Positions 55,075-63,399 of a stretch of 64,000 bases of DNA are shown here, one piece after another. Origin of the DNA: Janibacter indicus (lineage in GTDB: Bacteria; Actinomycetota; Actinomycetes; Actinomycetales; Dermatophilaceae); NCBI RefSeq assembly GCF_900176385.1, contig NZ_FWXN01000005.1, positions 62,001 to 126,000 of the forward strand. Direction: 5' to 3'. A program made the position numbers and the translations under genes. The notes beneath the pieces were generated by a model. It was not told the DNA's origin and made no database searches. It saw only the letters and a list, made by a program, of their open reading frames with translations. The first letter of the stretch is position 1. Every line of letters begins with the position of its first letter.

Positions 55075-56589
55075 ATGAGCCGCATCACCTGCCCGGTCCT
55101 CGCCACCCGCGTCACCACCGCCGAGGAGGCGGCGCAGCTGATCCACCCCGGCGACAACGTCGGGATGAGCGGCTTCACCGGCGCCGGCTACCCCAAGGCG
55201 CTGCCGACGGCGCTGCACGACCGGATGATCGCGGCCCACGCACGGGGCGAAGACTTCCGCATCGGGCTGTGGACCGGCGCGTCCACCGCACCAGACGCCG
55301 ACGGCGTCCTCGCCGAGGCGAAGGGGGTCTCCTCCCGCCTGCCGTACAACTCCGACCCGACGATGCGCCGGCTCATCAACTCCGGCGAGGTCGACTACGT
55401 CGACGCGCACCTGAGCCACTCCGCCCAGCACATGTGGTTCGGCTTCTACGGCAACCTCGACGTCGCCGTTGTCGAGGTCACCGCGGTGCTGCCCAACGGC
55501 CTGCTCGTGCCGAGCAGCTCGGTCGGCAACAACAAGACCTGGCTCGACCAGGCCGACCGGGTGATCCTCGAGGTCAACCACTGGCAGCCGCGCGAGTTCG
55601 AGGGCTTCCACGACGTCTACTACGGCACCCAGCTGCCGCCGCACCGTCGCCCGATCCAGCTGACCGACCCGATGCAGCGGATCGGCGACCCCTACCTGCG
55701 GGTCGACCCGGCCAAGGTCGTCGCCGTCGTCGAGACCGACCGGCCCGACCGCAACTCCCCCTTCAGCCCGCCCGACGAGACCTCGCAAGCGATCGCGGGT
55801 CACGTCGTCGACTTCCTCCGGCACGAGGTGCGGGCCGGGCGGATCCCCCCTTCGCTCCTGCCGCTGCAGTCCGGCGTCGGCAATGTCGCCAATGCCGTGC
55901 TCGCGGGCCTGGACGACAGCGAGTTCACCAACCTCGTCGCCTTTACCGAGGTGCTCCAGGACGGACTGCTCGACCTCCTCGACAGCGGGACCGTGCGGGC
56001 CGCGTCGGCGACCTCCTTCGGGCTCTCCGACGTGGGCGTCGAGCGCTTCCTCTCCAACATCAGCAGCTACAAGGGACGGATCCTGCTGCGCAGCGAGGAG
56101 ATCTCCAACCACCCCGAGCTCGTCCGGCGCCTCGGCGTCATCGCGATGAACGGCATGATCGAGGCCGACATCTACGGCAACGTCAACTCCACGCACATCG
56201 CCGGCAGCCAGATCATGAACGGCATCGGCGGCAGCGGCGACTTCACCCGCAATGCCTTCCTCAACTTCTTCCTCACCCCCTCCACGGCGAAGGGGGGCAA
56301 GGTCTCCGCCTTCGTCCCGATGGCCAGCCACGTCGACCACACCGAGCACGACGTGCAGATCATCGTCAGCGAGCACGGGCTGGCCGACCTGCGCGGCCTC
56401 TCCCCGCGCAAGCGGGCGCCGCGGATCATCGACCACTGCGCCGACCCCGCCTTCCGCCCCGCGCTGCACGACTACCTCGCCCGCGCGCAGGCCGCCCGGC
56501 CCGACGCCGTGCACACCCCGCACCTGCTCGGCGAGGCGCTGAGCTGGCACGAGCGCTTCCTCGAGACGGGGAGCATGCTCGAGAGCTGA
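55075..56589 (+). CDS. Acetyl-CoA hydrolase/succinyl-CoA:acetate CoA-transferase family protein
   Basis: The 504-residue class I CoA transferase has VGMSGFTGAGYPKALP at the N-terminus, the catalytic Glu in ILLRSEEISNHPELVRRLG (about residue 344), and NGIGGSGDFTRNAFLN with the C-terminal glycine loop. It interconverts acetate/succinate CoA thioesters, linking acetate use with the TCA cycle. Hydrolase versus transferase specificity cannot be decided here. A monocistronic gene. Confidence 0.92.
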   Translation: MSRITCPVLATRVTTAEEAAQLIHPGDNVGMSGFTGAGYPKALPTALHDRMIAAHARGEDFRIGLWTGASTAPDADGVLAEAKGVSSRLPYNSDPTMRRLINSGEVDYVDAHLSHSAQHMWFGFYGNLDVAVVEVTAVLPNGLLVPSSSVGNNKTWLDQADRVILEVNHWQPREFEGFHDVYYGTQLPPHRRPIQLTDPMQRIGDPYLRVDPAKVVAVVETDRPDRNSPFSPPDETSQAIAGHVVDFLRHEVRAGRIPPSLLPLQSGVGNVANAVLAGLDDSEFTNLVAFTEVLQDGLLDLLDSGTVRAASATSFGLSDVGVERFLSNISSYKGRILLRSEEISNHPELVRRLGVIAMNGMIEADIYGNVNSTHIAGSQIMNGIGGSGDFTRNAFLNFFLTPSTAKGGKVSAFVPMASHVDHTEHDVQIIVSEHGLADLRGLSPRKRAPRIIDHCADPAFRPALHDYLARAQAARPDAVHTPHLLGEALSWHERFLETGSMLES

Positions 56590-56600
56590 GTGGATCCGGC

Positions 56601-56706
56601 CCCTTCGAGATGTCCGCGGGTGGCCTCCTGAGGGACCGAGAGGAGACGGCCGCGGTCTCGAGGCTCGTCGCAGAGCTCCTCGGACCTCGACCAACGTGAG
56701 GGTGAG
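56601..56706. repeat. Adjacent family 3 and family 1 palindromic repeats
   Basis: A family 3 copy at 56601-56637 starts CCCTTCGAGATG and ends CTCCTGAGGGACC. It is followed at about 56654-56706 by a family 1 copy containing GGTCTCGAGGCTCGTCGC and CACCTCGACCA-like arms (here GGACCTCGACCAACG). They fill most of the 129-bp gap before the MFS gene. Confidence 0.75.
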
Positions 56707-56718
56707 AGACTGCTGCCA

Positions 56719-57885
56719 GTGAGCAGTGTGTGGACCGCGCGAGGGATGCCCTCCCTCCTCCTGGCGACCTTCCTGGGGTTCAGCGGGTTCGCCGTCCTCA
56801 TGCCCGTGGCGCCCCTGTGGGCGGTGCACGGCGGTGCCGACGAAGGCGGCGCCGGTCTGGTCAACGGCGTGCTGCTGCTCGTCACCGTGCTCACCCAGTT
56901 CACCGTCCCCGGACTGCTGCGCCGCTTCGGCTGGGGGCCAGCGCTCGCCGCCGGCCTCGCCCTGCTCGGCGCCCCGTCGCTCGGTCTCATCGCGAGCGAT
57001 GCCCTGCCCGCCGTCCTCGCCCTGTCCGCCGTGCGCGGCGTGGGCTTCGGCATCCTCACCGTCGCGGGCAGCGCGGCGGTCGCAGAGCTGTCCGACCCCA
57101 AGACCCGAGGCAAGGCCGTCGGTGCCTACGGCCTGGCGATCGCCGGGCCCCAGGTCGTGCTGCTGCCCCTCGGCTCGTGGGTGGCGGAGACGATCGACTT
57201 CGTGCCGGTCTTCACCATCGGCGCCGCTCCCCTGCTCGGGATCCCCGCAGCCTTCGCCCTCGGGCGCGTCCTCGACGACTTCCCCTCCTCCGGTGACCAC
57301 GACGCTGACGCGGGCGGGCCGAGCACCGCCCGCGCCGCGATCACCCTGCTCCGACCGATGGTCCTGCTGCTCGGCGTGACCATCGCCGGCGGCGCGGTCC
57401 TCACCTTCGGCCCGCAGATGGTGCGCGACCCCGCGGTCGTCATCCCGGCGCTGGCCCTCATGGAGCTCATGGCGGCGATCTTCCGATGGTGGATCGGTGG
57501 CGTCGCCGACCGGCACGGTGCTGAGCGATTCGTCGCCCCCTTCGTCATCATCACGGTGCTCGGGGTCGGCGCGATCGCCTGGGCCGTCCACGACCAGTCC
57601 GTCCCGGTCCTGCTGCTCGGCGCGCTGCTCCTCGGCAGCGCCTACGGAGCGCTGCAGAACCTCACCCTCCTCATCTCCTTCGCCTCGGTCACCCGCCGGC
57701 ACCTCGGGCTGGCCAGCTCGATCTGGAACGTCGGCTTCGACCTCGGCTCGGCCATCGGCTCGGTGGTCGTCGGTGCGATCGCGGTCGCCGCGGACTTCTC
57801 CACCGCGCTCGCCGCGACCGGGGTCTTCGCGCTGCTGACGCTGCCGCTGGCGGTGCGGCGACGGGGTCTCGAGGCTCGTCGCTAG
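56719..57885 (+). CDS. MFS transporter
   Basis: The 388-residue protein has about twelve hydrophobic helices and begins with a short N-terminus (GMPSLLLATFLGFSGFAVLMP). The loop after helix 6 is acidic (SSGDHDADAGG). It belongs to the general MFS drug/metabolite group, with no substrate evident. The GTG at 56719 sits just after repeats. The last residues (GLEARR and stop TAG) are coded by a family 1 repeat, so the natural C-terminus may have been replaced. Confidence 0.85.
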   Translation: MSSVWTARGMPSLLLATFLGFSGFAVLMPVAPLWAVHGGADEGGAGLVNGVLLLVTVLTQFTVPGLLRRFGWGPALAAGLALLGAPSLGLIASDALPAVLALSAVRGVGFGILTVAGSAAVAELSDPKTRGKAVGAYGLAIAGPQVVLLPLGSWVAETIDFVPVFTIGAAPLLGIPAAFALGRVLDDFPSSGDHDADAGGPSTARAAITLLRPMVLLLGVTIAGGAVLTFGPQMVRDPAVVIPALALMELMAAIFRWWIGGVADRHGAERFVAPFVIITVLGVGAIAWAVHDQSVPVLLLGALLLGSAYGALQNLTLLISFASVTRRHLGLASSIWNVGFDLGSAIGSVVVGAIAVAADFSTALAATGVFALLTLPLAVRRRGLEARR

Positions 57886-57906
57886 CGCTCCTCACACCTC
57901 GACCAC
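57865..57906 (+). repeat. Family 1 repeat overlapping the MFS gene end
   Basis: GGTCTCGAGGCTCGTCGCTA leads to CACACCTCGACCACC-like sequence. The TAG stop of the MFS gene at 57883-57885 lies inside it. Confidence 0.75.
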
Positions 57907-57977
57907 CGCTCGCGGACGGTGGCCCAGGTCCAGCGGTACCTCAACACGCAGCTGTAGCCCTTCGAGGCCACCCACCA

Positions 57978-58024
57978 GGTCTCGAGGCTCGTCGCAGAGC
58001 TCCTCGCACCTCGACCAACGTGGG
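57978..58024 (+). repeat. Family 1 repeat upstream of the SPFH genes
   Basis: GGTCTCGAGGCTCGTCGCAG is followed by GAGCTCCTCGCACCTCGACC and then AACG. It is nearly identical to the copy at 56654 over its full length. Confidence 0.8.
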
Positions 58025-58108
58025 CGAAGGTGGGGAGAGCTCCCCCTCCCCCGGGCTGGCCTCCGCGTGAAAGGATCGCGGCAGACCAGCACCACGAAGG
58101 GGATTGGG

Positions 58109-59932
58109 TTGAGCACAGGGGCGCAGCAGTTCATGAACGCTGCCCGGCAGGTCGCGGACGCGGCCGGCATGGGCGGGGCCGTCGACCAGGTCATGGAGCG
58201 GGCGCAGGGCGCCGGCTTCGACCTCAACGCGCGGGACTTCCCCGCGGCCCGGGGCGAAGGGGGGTCCGCCGGCACCCGGATCAACGCCGAGCACGTCTCC
58301 CTCGACAACGCGGCCGAGGCACTCAGCCGCAGCCGCTACGAGATGAGCCAGACCGGCCCGGTGCACGTCATCACCCCGATGGTCATGCCCAAGGGTGGTC
58401 GCCTCACGGCCATGCTGCCCGTGCTCGCGCTCGCGGCGCTCGGCGTCGTCGGGCTCATCGTGCTCATCCCCTTCGGGATGAGCTTCGCCGTCTTCGGGCC
58501 GCACTACTGGCTGCTCGTGCTGCTGGCCGCCGCCTTCCTGTGGTGGCGCCAGGGCATGGTCATGGTGCCCGAGGGCTGCACCGCGCTGATCTCGCGCTTC
58601 GGCAAGGTCGAGGCCGAGGTGGGCCCGGGGCGGGTGACGCTGTGGAACCCGTGGAAGCGCGTGTCCTACATCGTCAACACCACCCGGGAGTACCCCTTCA
58701 ACGCGCCGATCCGCTCGGCCCCGACGAAGTCCGGCGTGCAGGCCTCGGTCGACCTCTTCCTCCAGTTCCGGATCGTCAGCGCCCGCGAGTTCGTCTTCGT
58801 CCTCGGTGCCGTGCAGGGCTTCCAGGACAAGCTCAACAACGCCATCTCCGAGACGACCCGCTCGCTGATCTACGAGCAGGAGGCCTCGGGCATCTACGAC
58901 CTCGTCGGTGAGAGCACCGCGCGTCTGCTCGAGCAGCTCAACGCGCAGTTCGCCCCGGCGGTCGAGCTGACGACGGCCAACATCACCCACGCCGAGCCCT
59001 CGGCGCAGGAGTACCGGATGGACCTCGCGGCGCCGGAGATGATCCGGGTGGCCAAGGAGGCCTACACCTACGACTACGAGCTGGGGCTGAAGAAGGAGCA
59101 GAACGAGGGTGACCTCAACAAGGACCTCGCCTCGCTCAACGAAAACCTCTCGGCGATCCAGGCCGACATCGCGCGCTACCAGGCGCAGATGGACACCGCG
59201 CTCGAGCGCGAGACCAACCGCGCCAACGCCGTGGCCCGCCAGCGCTTCGTCGAGTCGGAGTCCGAGGCCAACGCCAATGCCGCGCTCCTCGAGGCCCAGG
59301 CCCTCGACATCCGCGCGCTGAGCGCGGCTCTCGCGCCGGAGATCCTCGACTACCGCTACCAGCAGGACATGCTCGACAAGATGGAGGGCGTCTCCGGCTC
59401 GCTGCCGCAGATCGTGCGCGTCGGCGAGGAGTCCGAGGGCGTCGACTACCTGCAGATCGCCCGCCAGCTCGTCGGCGGTCAGGCCGCGCAGCTCTTCACC
59501 CCCGAGGACATGGAGGCCATCCGCGCCCGCCAGGCCGACATCGCCAGCCGGGTTGCCGAGCGCGAGTCCGAGATCACGGACCTGCTGCAGGCCCCCGAGG
59601 AGACCGACGTCGAGATCCTGCCGATCTCGCAGTCCGAGCTCGACGCCGAGGGCGAGCAGCGCCTCGACGAGATTCGCCAGTCGGTGAGCGACGAGGCCGT
59701 GGCCGAGACCCTCGGTGCGGTCGAGGAGGGGGCGACCCCGCCCCCTTCGCTCCCGGAGGACACCAACCCCCGGACCGACCTGCAGGACGAAGGGGAGGAC
59801 CCGCCGCCCCCGCCGCCGGGCACGGCTCCTCCCGGGCCCGCAGCCCCGCCGGCGCCGCCGGCCCCCCGCGTGGCCCCGGCCCCGCGCGTCCAGGTGACCG
59901 ACATGTCGACGGAGGGTGAGCGCAGTGAGTGA
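58109..59932 (+). CDS. SPFH/band 7 membrane protein (first of a tandem pair)
   Basis: About 607 residues from a TTG at 58109, which has GAAGGGGA eight bases upstream; a GTG at 58067 is possible but lacks a ribosome binding site. Two transmembrane helices (about 98-120 and 128-146 counted from 58109) precede the SPFH domain (MVMVPEGCTALISRFGKVEAEVGPGRV, then RFRIVSAREFVFVLG). A coiled-coil region (about 330-420) follows, and a Pro-rich tail PPPPPPGTAPPGPAAPPAP ends the protein. It probably forms large membrane-bound rings with its neighbour (inference from the family). Overlaps the next gene. Confidence 0.85.
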   Translation: MSTGAQQFMNAARQVADAAGMGGAVDQVMERAQGAGFDLNARDFPAARGEGGSAGTRINAEHVSLDNAAEALSRSRYEMSQTGPVHVITPMVMPKGGRLTAMLPVLALAALGVVGLIVLIPFGMSFAVFGPHYWLLVLLAAAFLWWRQGMVMVPEGCTALISRFGKVEAEVGPGRVTLWNPWKRVSYIVNTTREYPFNAPIRSAPTKSGVQASVDLFLQFRIVSAREFVFVLGAVQGFQDKLNNAISETTRSLIYEQEASGIYDLVGESTARLLEQLNAQFAPAVELTTANITHAEPSAQEYRMDLAAPEMIRVAKEAYTYDYELGLKKEQNEGDLNKDLASLNENLSAIQADIARYQAQMDTALERETNRANAVARQRFVESESEANANAALLEAQALDIRALSAALAPEILDYRYQQDMLDKMEGVSGSLPQIVRVGEESEGVDYLQIARQLVGGQAAQLFTPEDMEAIRARQADIASRVAERESEITDLLQAPEETDVEILPISQSELDAEGEQRLDEIRQSVSDEAVAETLGAVEEGATPPPSLPEDTNPRTDLQDEGEDPPPPPPGTAPPGPAAPPAPPAPRVAPAPRVQVTDMSTEGERSE

Positions 59933-61301
59933 CCAGACGATGGAGCAGGCGGTCCGCGCGGTCCGCGGTCAGGGCATGAGCTCGATCAAGGAGGTCGTCT
60001 CCGGGTGGGGTGACGTCGCGCGCTACCTGCGCGGTGGCGACTCCGGCTCGCTCGTGCCGGTCGTCATCCCCAAGGACAAGCGGGGCATGCGCTGGACCTC
60101 GCTCATCTGGTTCGGCGTGTGGGCGCTCTTCAGCGGCGTCTTCCTCGCCGCGACCGACCACGGCGCGCTGGGCGGCCTCGCGATCTTCGTCGCGATCATC
60201 TCCTTCCTGCTGTCGGCCCTGTGGTGGTGGCGCAGCTCGATCGTCGAGATCGAGGAGGGCACCGTCGGCGTGCTGACGAAGTTCGGGGCCATCACCGGCC
60301 CCGGCCTCTCCCCGGGTCGCCACTACCTGTGGCACCCCTGGGCGCGGGTCGCCTACGTCGTCGACGTGACGACCGAGATCCCTTACACCGCACCGGTGCT
60401 CAGCTCGCCGACGCACGAAAACGTGCCGCTGAAGTCGATCGAGTTCTTCCTGCGCTTCCGCATCGTCGACGCGATCCGCTTCGTCCAGACGATCGGTGCG
60501 GGCAACTTCGACCTCGTGCTGAGCAACTCGGTCCAGGACGCGATCCGGCAGCGCAGCCGGCAGGTGCGCACCGAGCAGGCCTACGACCTGCGCGGCAGCG
60601 ACGTCAAGGACATGCAGGAACTGCTCAACCGCCAGCTGACCCGCTACGGCGTGCAGATCATGGGCTGCAACATCCCCGACGTGCAGCTGCCCGACCAGTA
60701 CCGCGAGCACCTCGCGACGCGTGAGCGGGTCGCCAAGGAGCTCGTGGCCTACGAGAAGGAGTGGGAGCTGACCCGCAAGCGCCGCATCGACACCCTGCTG
60801 CTCGAGATCGAGCGGTCGAAGAAGGTGCGCGACGCCAAGGTCGTCGAGGTCCAGGCCTCGCTCAACAAGGCCCGCAAGGACGTCGCCCAGATGCTCGAGG
60901 AGCGCGAGACCGAGGCGCAGAAGATCCGCTACGAGATCGAGACCCGCGCCCGCACCAACCTCGTTGCGGCACAGGGTGAGGCCAAGGCGCAGGAGCAGCT
61001 GGCCACGGCCTACCGCGACAACCGCGCGGTGCTCGGCTACGAGCTGGCCCGCCGTCGCCTCGACGTCGGCGCGACCCTCGCCGAGGACGCCCCGCGGCCG
61101 GTCATCGTCCACACCGACGCCGGCGCCGGCGACAGCTCGGCGTTGTCGACGCTGCTCATGGCCCAGCTGCTGCCGCAGCTGCAGTCCGGTGGCGACTCGG
61201 CCCCGCGGCGCGGTGCGCGGCAGGTGACGCAGAGCGCCAGCGCCGTCGGCCAGGCCGCGCAGCGGGCCGCCGAGGCCGTGCAGGAGCGCTCGCAGGGCTG
61301 A
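59925..61301 (+). CDS. SPFH/band 7 membrane protein (second of a tandem pair)
   Basis: About 458 residues from the GTG at 59925, chosen because GGAGG lies nine bases upstream; a GTG at 59916 is also open. Two helices (about 58-77 and 83-103) are followed by the SPFH domain (IVEIEEGTVGVLTKFGAITGPGLSPGRHYLWHPW read in parts, VPLKSIEFFLRFRIVDAIRF). A long charged coiled coil spans about 270-370. The gene overlaps its partner by 8 nt, so both are made together. No NfeD-like or protease gene is next to them. Confidence 0.86.
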   Translation: MSDQTMEQAVRAVRGQGMSSIKEVVSGWGDVARYLRGGDSGSLVPVVIPKDKRGMRWTSLIWFGVWALFSGVFLAATDHGALGGLAIFVAIISFLLSALWWWRSSIVEIEEGTVGVLTKFGAITGPGLSPGRHYLWHPWARVAYVVDVTTEIPYTAPVLSSPTHENVPLKSIEFFLRFRIVDAIRFVQTIGAGNFDLVLSNSVQDAIRQRSRQVRTEQAYDLRGSDVKDMQELLNRQLTRYGVQIMGCNIPDVQLPDQYREHLATRERVAKELVAYEKEWELTRKRRIDTLLLEIERSKKVRDAKVVEVQASLNKARKDVAQMLEERETEAQKIRYEIETRARTNLVAAQGEAKAQEQLATAYRDNRAVLGYELARRRLDVGATLAEDAPRPVIVHTDAGAGDSSALSTLLMAQLLPQLQSGGDSAPRRGARQVTQSASAVGQAAQRAAEAVQERSQG

Positions 61302-61310
61302 GGCCACCCC

Positions 61311-61440
61311 GGTGGTCGAGGTGCGTCTCGAGGCTCGGGGGGGTCTCGAGGCTCGGGCGGGTCTCGAGGCTCGGGCGGGTCTCGAGGCTCGGGCGGGTCT
61401 CGAGGCTCGGCCGCGGGCGGCCTCGCACCTCGACCAACGT
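61311..61440 (+). repeat. Family 1 repeat with five tandem 18-bp units
   Basis: GGTGGTCGAGGTGC (61311-61324) and GCACCTCGACCAACG (61426-61440) form the outer arms. Between them are five units of GTCTCGAGGCTCGGGCGG starting at 61325, 61343, 61361, 61379 and 61397; the last merges into GGCCGCGGGCGG. This is an expansion of the element seen singly near 58.0 kb. No gene lies in 61302-61609. Confidence 0.88.
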
Positions 61441-61509
61441 GACCCTCGACCATCGGAGGGCGGCCCCCTTCGTCGCGCTACGCCGCAGCTCCACAGCACG
61501 GGCCAGAAC

Positions 61510-61595
61510 TCTGCATTGCCCTACGGCAATGCAGGAACGAGAGCGCATTGCCGTAGGGCAATGCAGAGGGGGTGCGCATTGCCGTAGGGCAGTGC
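61510..61595. repeat. Cluster of three family 2 hairpins, two as an inverted pair
   Basis: Copy 1 (61513-61532) and copy 2 (61545-61564) are in opposite orientation and form a perfect 23-bp inverted repeat (61510-61532 with 61545-61567) around a 12-nt spacer AGGAACGAGAGC. Copy 3 (61576-61595) has one G-T pair. Each hairpin has an 8-bp stem and a 4-nt loop. They lie between the convergent SPFH and PadR genes and may stop transcription from both sides. Confidence 0.88.
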
Positions 61596-61609
61596 GAAGG
61601 GGGGCGGGA

Positions 61610-62167
61610 TCAGGCGTCGGAGCGGGCGTCGAGGACGGCGATCACCCGACGGCCCCAGCGCAGGTTTTCTTCCTCGAAGCTGATCCCGCGCAGGAGTGTG
61701 AGGTACTGCCCCACCGGCTCGCCCGAGGCGAGGAACTCCTCCTCGCTGCGGCCGGCGAGGGTGCGCTCCTGGACGAGGTGGTAGATCGCGAGCTTGGCCT
61801 CGAAGGCCTCCATCCGCTCGACGACGTGCTCACGGATCGCCTCGGGGTCACCGGACTCGAGTGCGGCGACCTGGACGAGCATCTCGTCGCGCACCGCCAA
61901 CGGCTTGGGCGAGCGCAGGGTGTGCGCCCGCAGCGCCTTGCGCCCGGCCGGGGTGAGCCGGAAGACCCGCTTGTCGGGGCGCTTGGACTGGGCCACGTGA
62001 CGGGCGGCGACGAGTCCCGCCTCCTCCATCTTGTCCAGCTCGCGGTAGAGCTGCTGCGGGCTCGCGGTCCAGTAGTTGGCCACCGACACGTCGAAGGCCT
62101 TGGCCAGGTCGTAGCCCGACGACTCGTCATGGGCGAGAGCGGTGAGGATCGCGTCCTGGAGGGCCAT
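61610..62167 (-). CDS. PadR-family transcriptional regulator
   Basis: The 185-residue protein has the PadR winged helix at about 1-80 (LQDAILTALAHDESSGYDLA, YWTASPQQLYRELDKMEEAGL, KRVFRLTPAGRKAL) and the C-terminal PadR-C helical domain (about 95-175, RMEAFEAKLAIYHLV). It is divergent from the NTF2-like gene, which it probably controls. The inducer is unknown. Confidence 0.93.
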   Translation of the reverse strand: MALQDAILTALAHDESSGYDLAKAFDVSVANYWTASPQQLYRELDKMEEAGLVAARHVAQSKRPDKRVFRLTPAGRKALRAHTLRSPKPLAVRDEMLVQVAALESGDPEAIREHVVERMEAFEAKLAIYHLVQERTLAGRSEEEFLASGEPVGQYLTLLRGISFEEENLRWGRRVIAVLDARSDA

Positions 62168-62184
62168 GGGGCGATGGTAGGCGT

Positions 62185-62228
62185 CCCTTCGAGACGGTCG
62201 GCCGCCGGCGGCCTCCCTCTCAGGGACC
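62185..62228 (+). repeat. Family 3 palindromic repeat
   Basis: CCCTTCGAGACGGTCGGCCG runs into a GGCGGCC centre and ends CTCTCAGGGACC. It sits upstream of the divergent PadR and NTF2-like promoters. Confidence 0.75.
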
Positions 62229-62231
62229 AAG

Positions 62232-62263
62232 GGGTTCCCCTTATTCACTTTGTTGAGTAGGTT
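62232..62263 (+). promoter_or_regulatory. AT-rich promoter/operator between PadR and NTF2-like genes
   Basis: TTATTCACTTTGTTGAGTAG (62241-62260) is by far the most AT-rich stretch nearby. It contains the dyad ACT-N6-AGT and a -10-like TAGGTT (62258-62263) six bases before the ATG at 62270, again leaderless spacing. It is the likely PadR operator. Confidence 0.5.
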
Positions 62264-62269
62264 GGCGGC

Positions 62270-62650
62270 ATGTTCCGAGACGCAGTGGAAGCCAAGGACC
62301 TCGACGCGGTGGACGAGCTGCTCGCGGAGGACGTCGTCTTCCGCAGCCCGGTCGCCCACACCCCCTACCCCGGCAAGGCGATCACGAGCGCGATCCTGCG
62401 CGAGGTCGTGGAGGTCTTCGAGGACTTCCGCTACGTGCGCCAGCTGCGTGACGGGTCGGAAGAGGCCTACGTCTTCGAGGCCACGGTCGACGGGCTCGAG
62501 ATCACCGGCTGCGACTTCCTCACCCTCGACGACGAGGGCAAGGTCGTCGAGTTCATGGTCATGACCCGCCCGCTCAAGGCATCTCAGGCGCTCGCCGCCC
62601 GGATGGCCGAGCGCTTCGAGGCGATCAAGCAGGCGGCCGCCAGCCGGTGA
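62270..62650 (+). CDS. NTF2-like/SnoaL-type protein
   Basis: The 126-residue protein has the nuclear transport factor 2 fold: MFRDAVEAKDLDAVDELLAE then VVFRSPV, and GLEITGCDFLTLDDEGKVVEF near the C-terminus. Such proteins bind small hydrophobic ligands or act as isomerases/hydrolases. Its divergent partner is the PadR regulator. The last 26 bp overlap the convergent SGNH gene. Confidence 0.85.
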   Translation: MFRDAVEAKDLDAVDELLAEDVVFRSPVAHTPYPGKAITSAILREVVEVFEDFRYVRQLRDGSEEAYVFEATVDGLEITGCDFLTLDDEGKVVEFMVMTRPLKASQALAARMAERFEAIKQAAASR

Positions 62651-63395
62651 GGTCTGGCCGCTTGGCCACGACCCCGTCACCCGACGAGCGTCCGGTGAGC
62701 CGGCGCCCGACCCAGGGGCCGAGATGGCGGCGAGCCCACGCCACCTCGGAGCGAAGGGAGGTCCGCGGCGGATCCCCTTGTGGCACAGCCGCCCACGCGC
62801 CGACGTCCGGCACCCCGAGAGCGTCCGCCGCGGCCATCGCCAGACGCTCGTGCCCGAGCGACGACAGGTGCAGCCGGTCGTCGGCCCAGGCCCGCCGGTC
62901 CTCGAAGATCGTCCCGGTCGTCATCGCCGGCGGCTCCATCCCGTGCTCGGTCGACAGCCACGCGTAGATCTCGTTGAGCCGGACCCGCCGCCGCGCGAGC
63001 AGCCACCCGGCCGGCGAGACCGACCGGATGTCGGGGATCGGCACGACGACGAGACGCGCCCCCTTCGCCGTGAAGGGGGCGACGATCTCGGCGAGCGTCG
63101 CCCGCAGCACGTCGGGGTCGAAGCGTGGGCGCAGCAGGTCGTTCATGCCCGCGGTGAGCGTGACGACGTCGGGCTCCATCGCCAGCGCCGCCTCGACCTG
63201 CGTCGCGAGCACCTCGTGGGCGCGCAGCCCACGCACGGCGAGGTTGGCGTAGTCGACCTCGCCGTGGTGGGCGGCGAGCAGCTCGGCGAGCCGGTCGGTC
63301 CAGCCGCGCGGGCTGCCGTCGGGCCACGGCTCGTCGCCGATGCCCTCGGACAGGCTGTCGCCGATGGCGACGTAGCGCCGCGGTGGCGTGGTCAT
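62625..63395 (-). CDS. SGNH/GDSL-type hydrolase
   Basis: The 256-residue esterase-fold protein has block I YVAIGDSLSEGIGDEPWPDG with the catalytic Ser, block II Gly in NLAVRGLRAHEV, block III TLTAGMNDLLRP and block V DRLHLSSLGHERLA with the Asp-His pair. No signal peptide is seen, so it is probably intracellular. The C-terminal 60 residues are basic and low-complexity. The start is 5 nt after the fadH-like stop, so the two share a transcript. Confidence 0.93.
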   Translation of the reverse strand: MTTPPRRYVAIGDSLSEGIGDEPWPDGSPRGWTDRLAELLAAHHGEVDYANLAVRGLRAHEVLATQVEAALAMEPDVVTLTAGMNDLLRPRFDPDVLRATLAEIVAPFTAKGARLVVVPIPDIRSVSPAGWLLARRRVRLNEIYAWLSTEHGMEPPAMTTGTIFEDRRAWADDRLHLSSLGHERLAMAAADALGVPDVGAWAAVPQGDPPRTSLRSEVAWARRHLGPWVGRRLTGRSSGDGVVAKRPDLTGWRPPA

Positions 63396-63399
63396 GCGA

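Noticed and set aside
54988-57702. Minus-strand open frame of 904 codons
   Set aside because: It runs opposite the CoA-transferase and MFS genes, is highly acidic Gly/Asp/Glu-rich shadow sequence, and has no recognisable domain.
61325-61414. Possible CRISPR array
   Set aside because: The 18-bp units are directly tandem with no unique spacers, and there are no cas genes.
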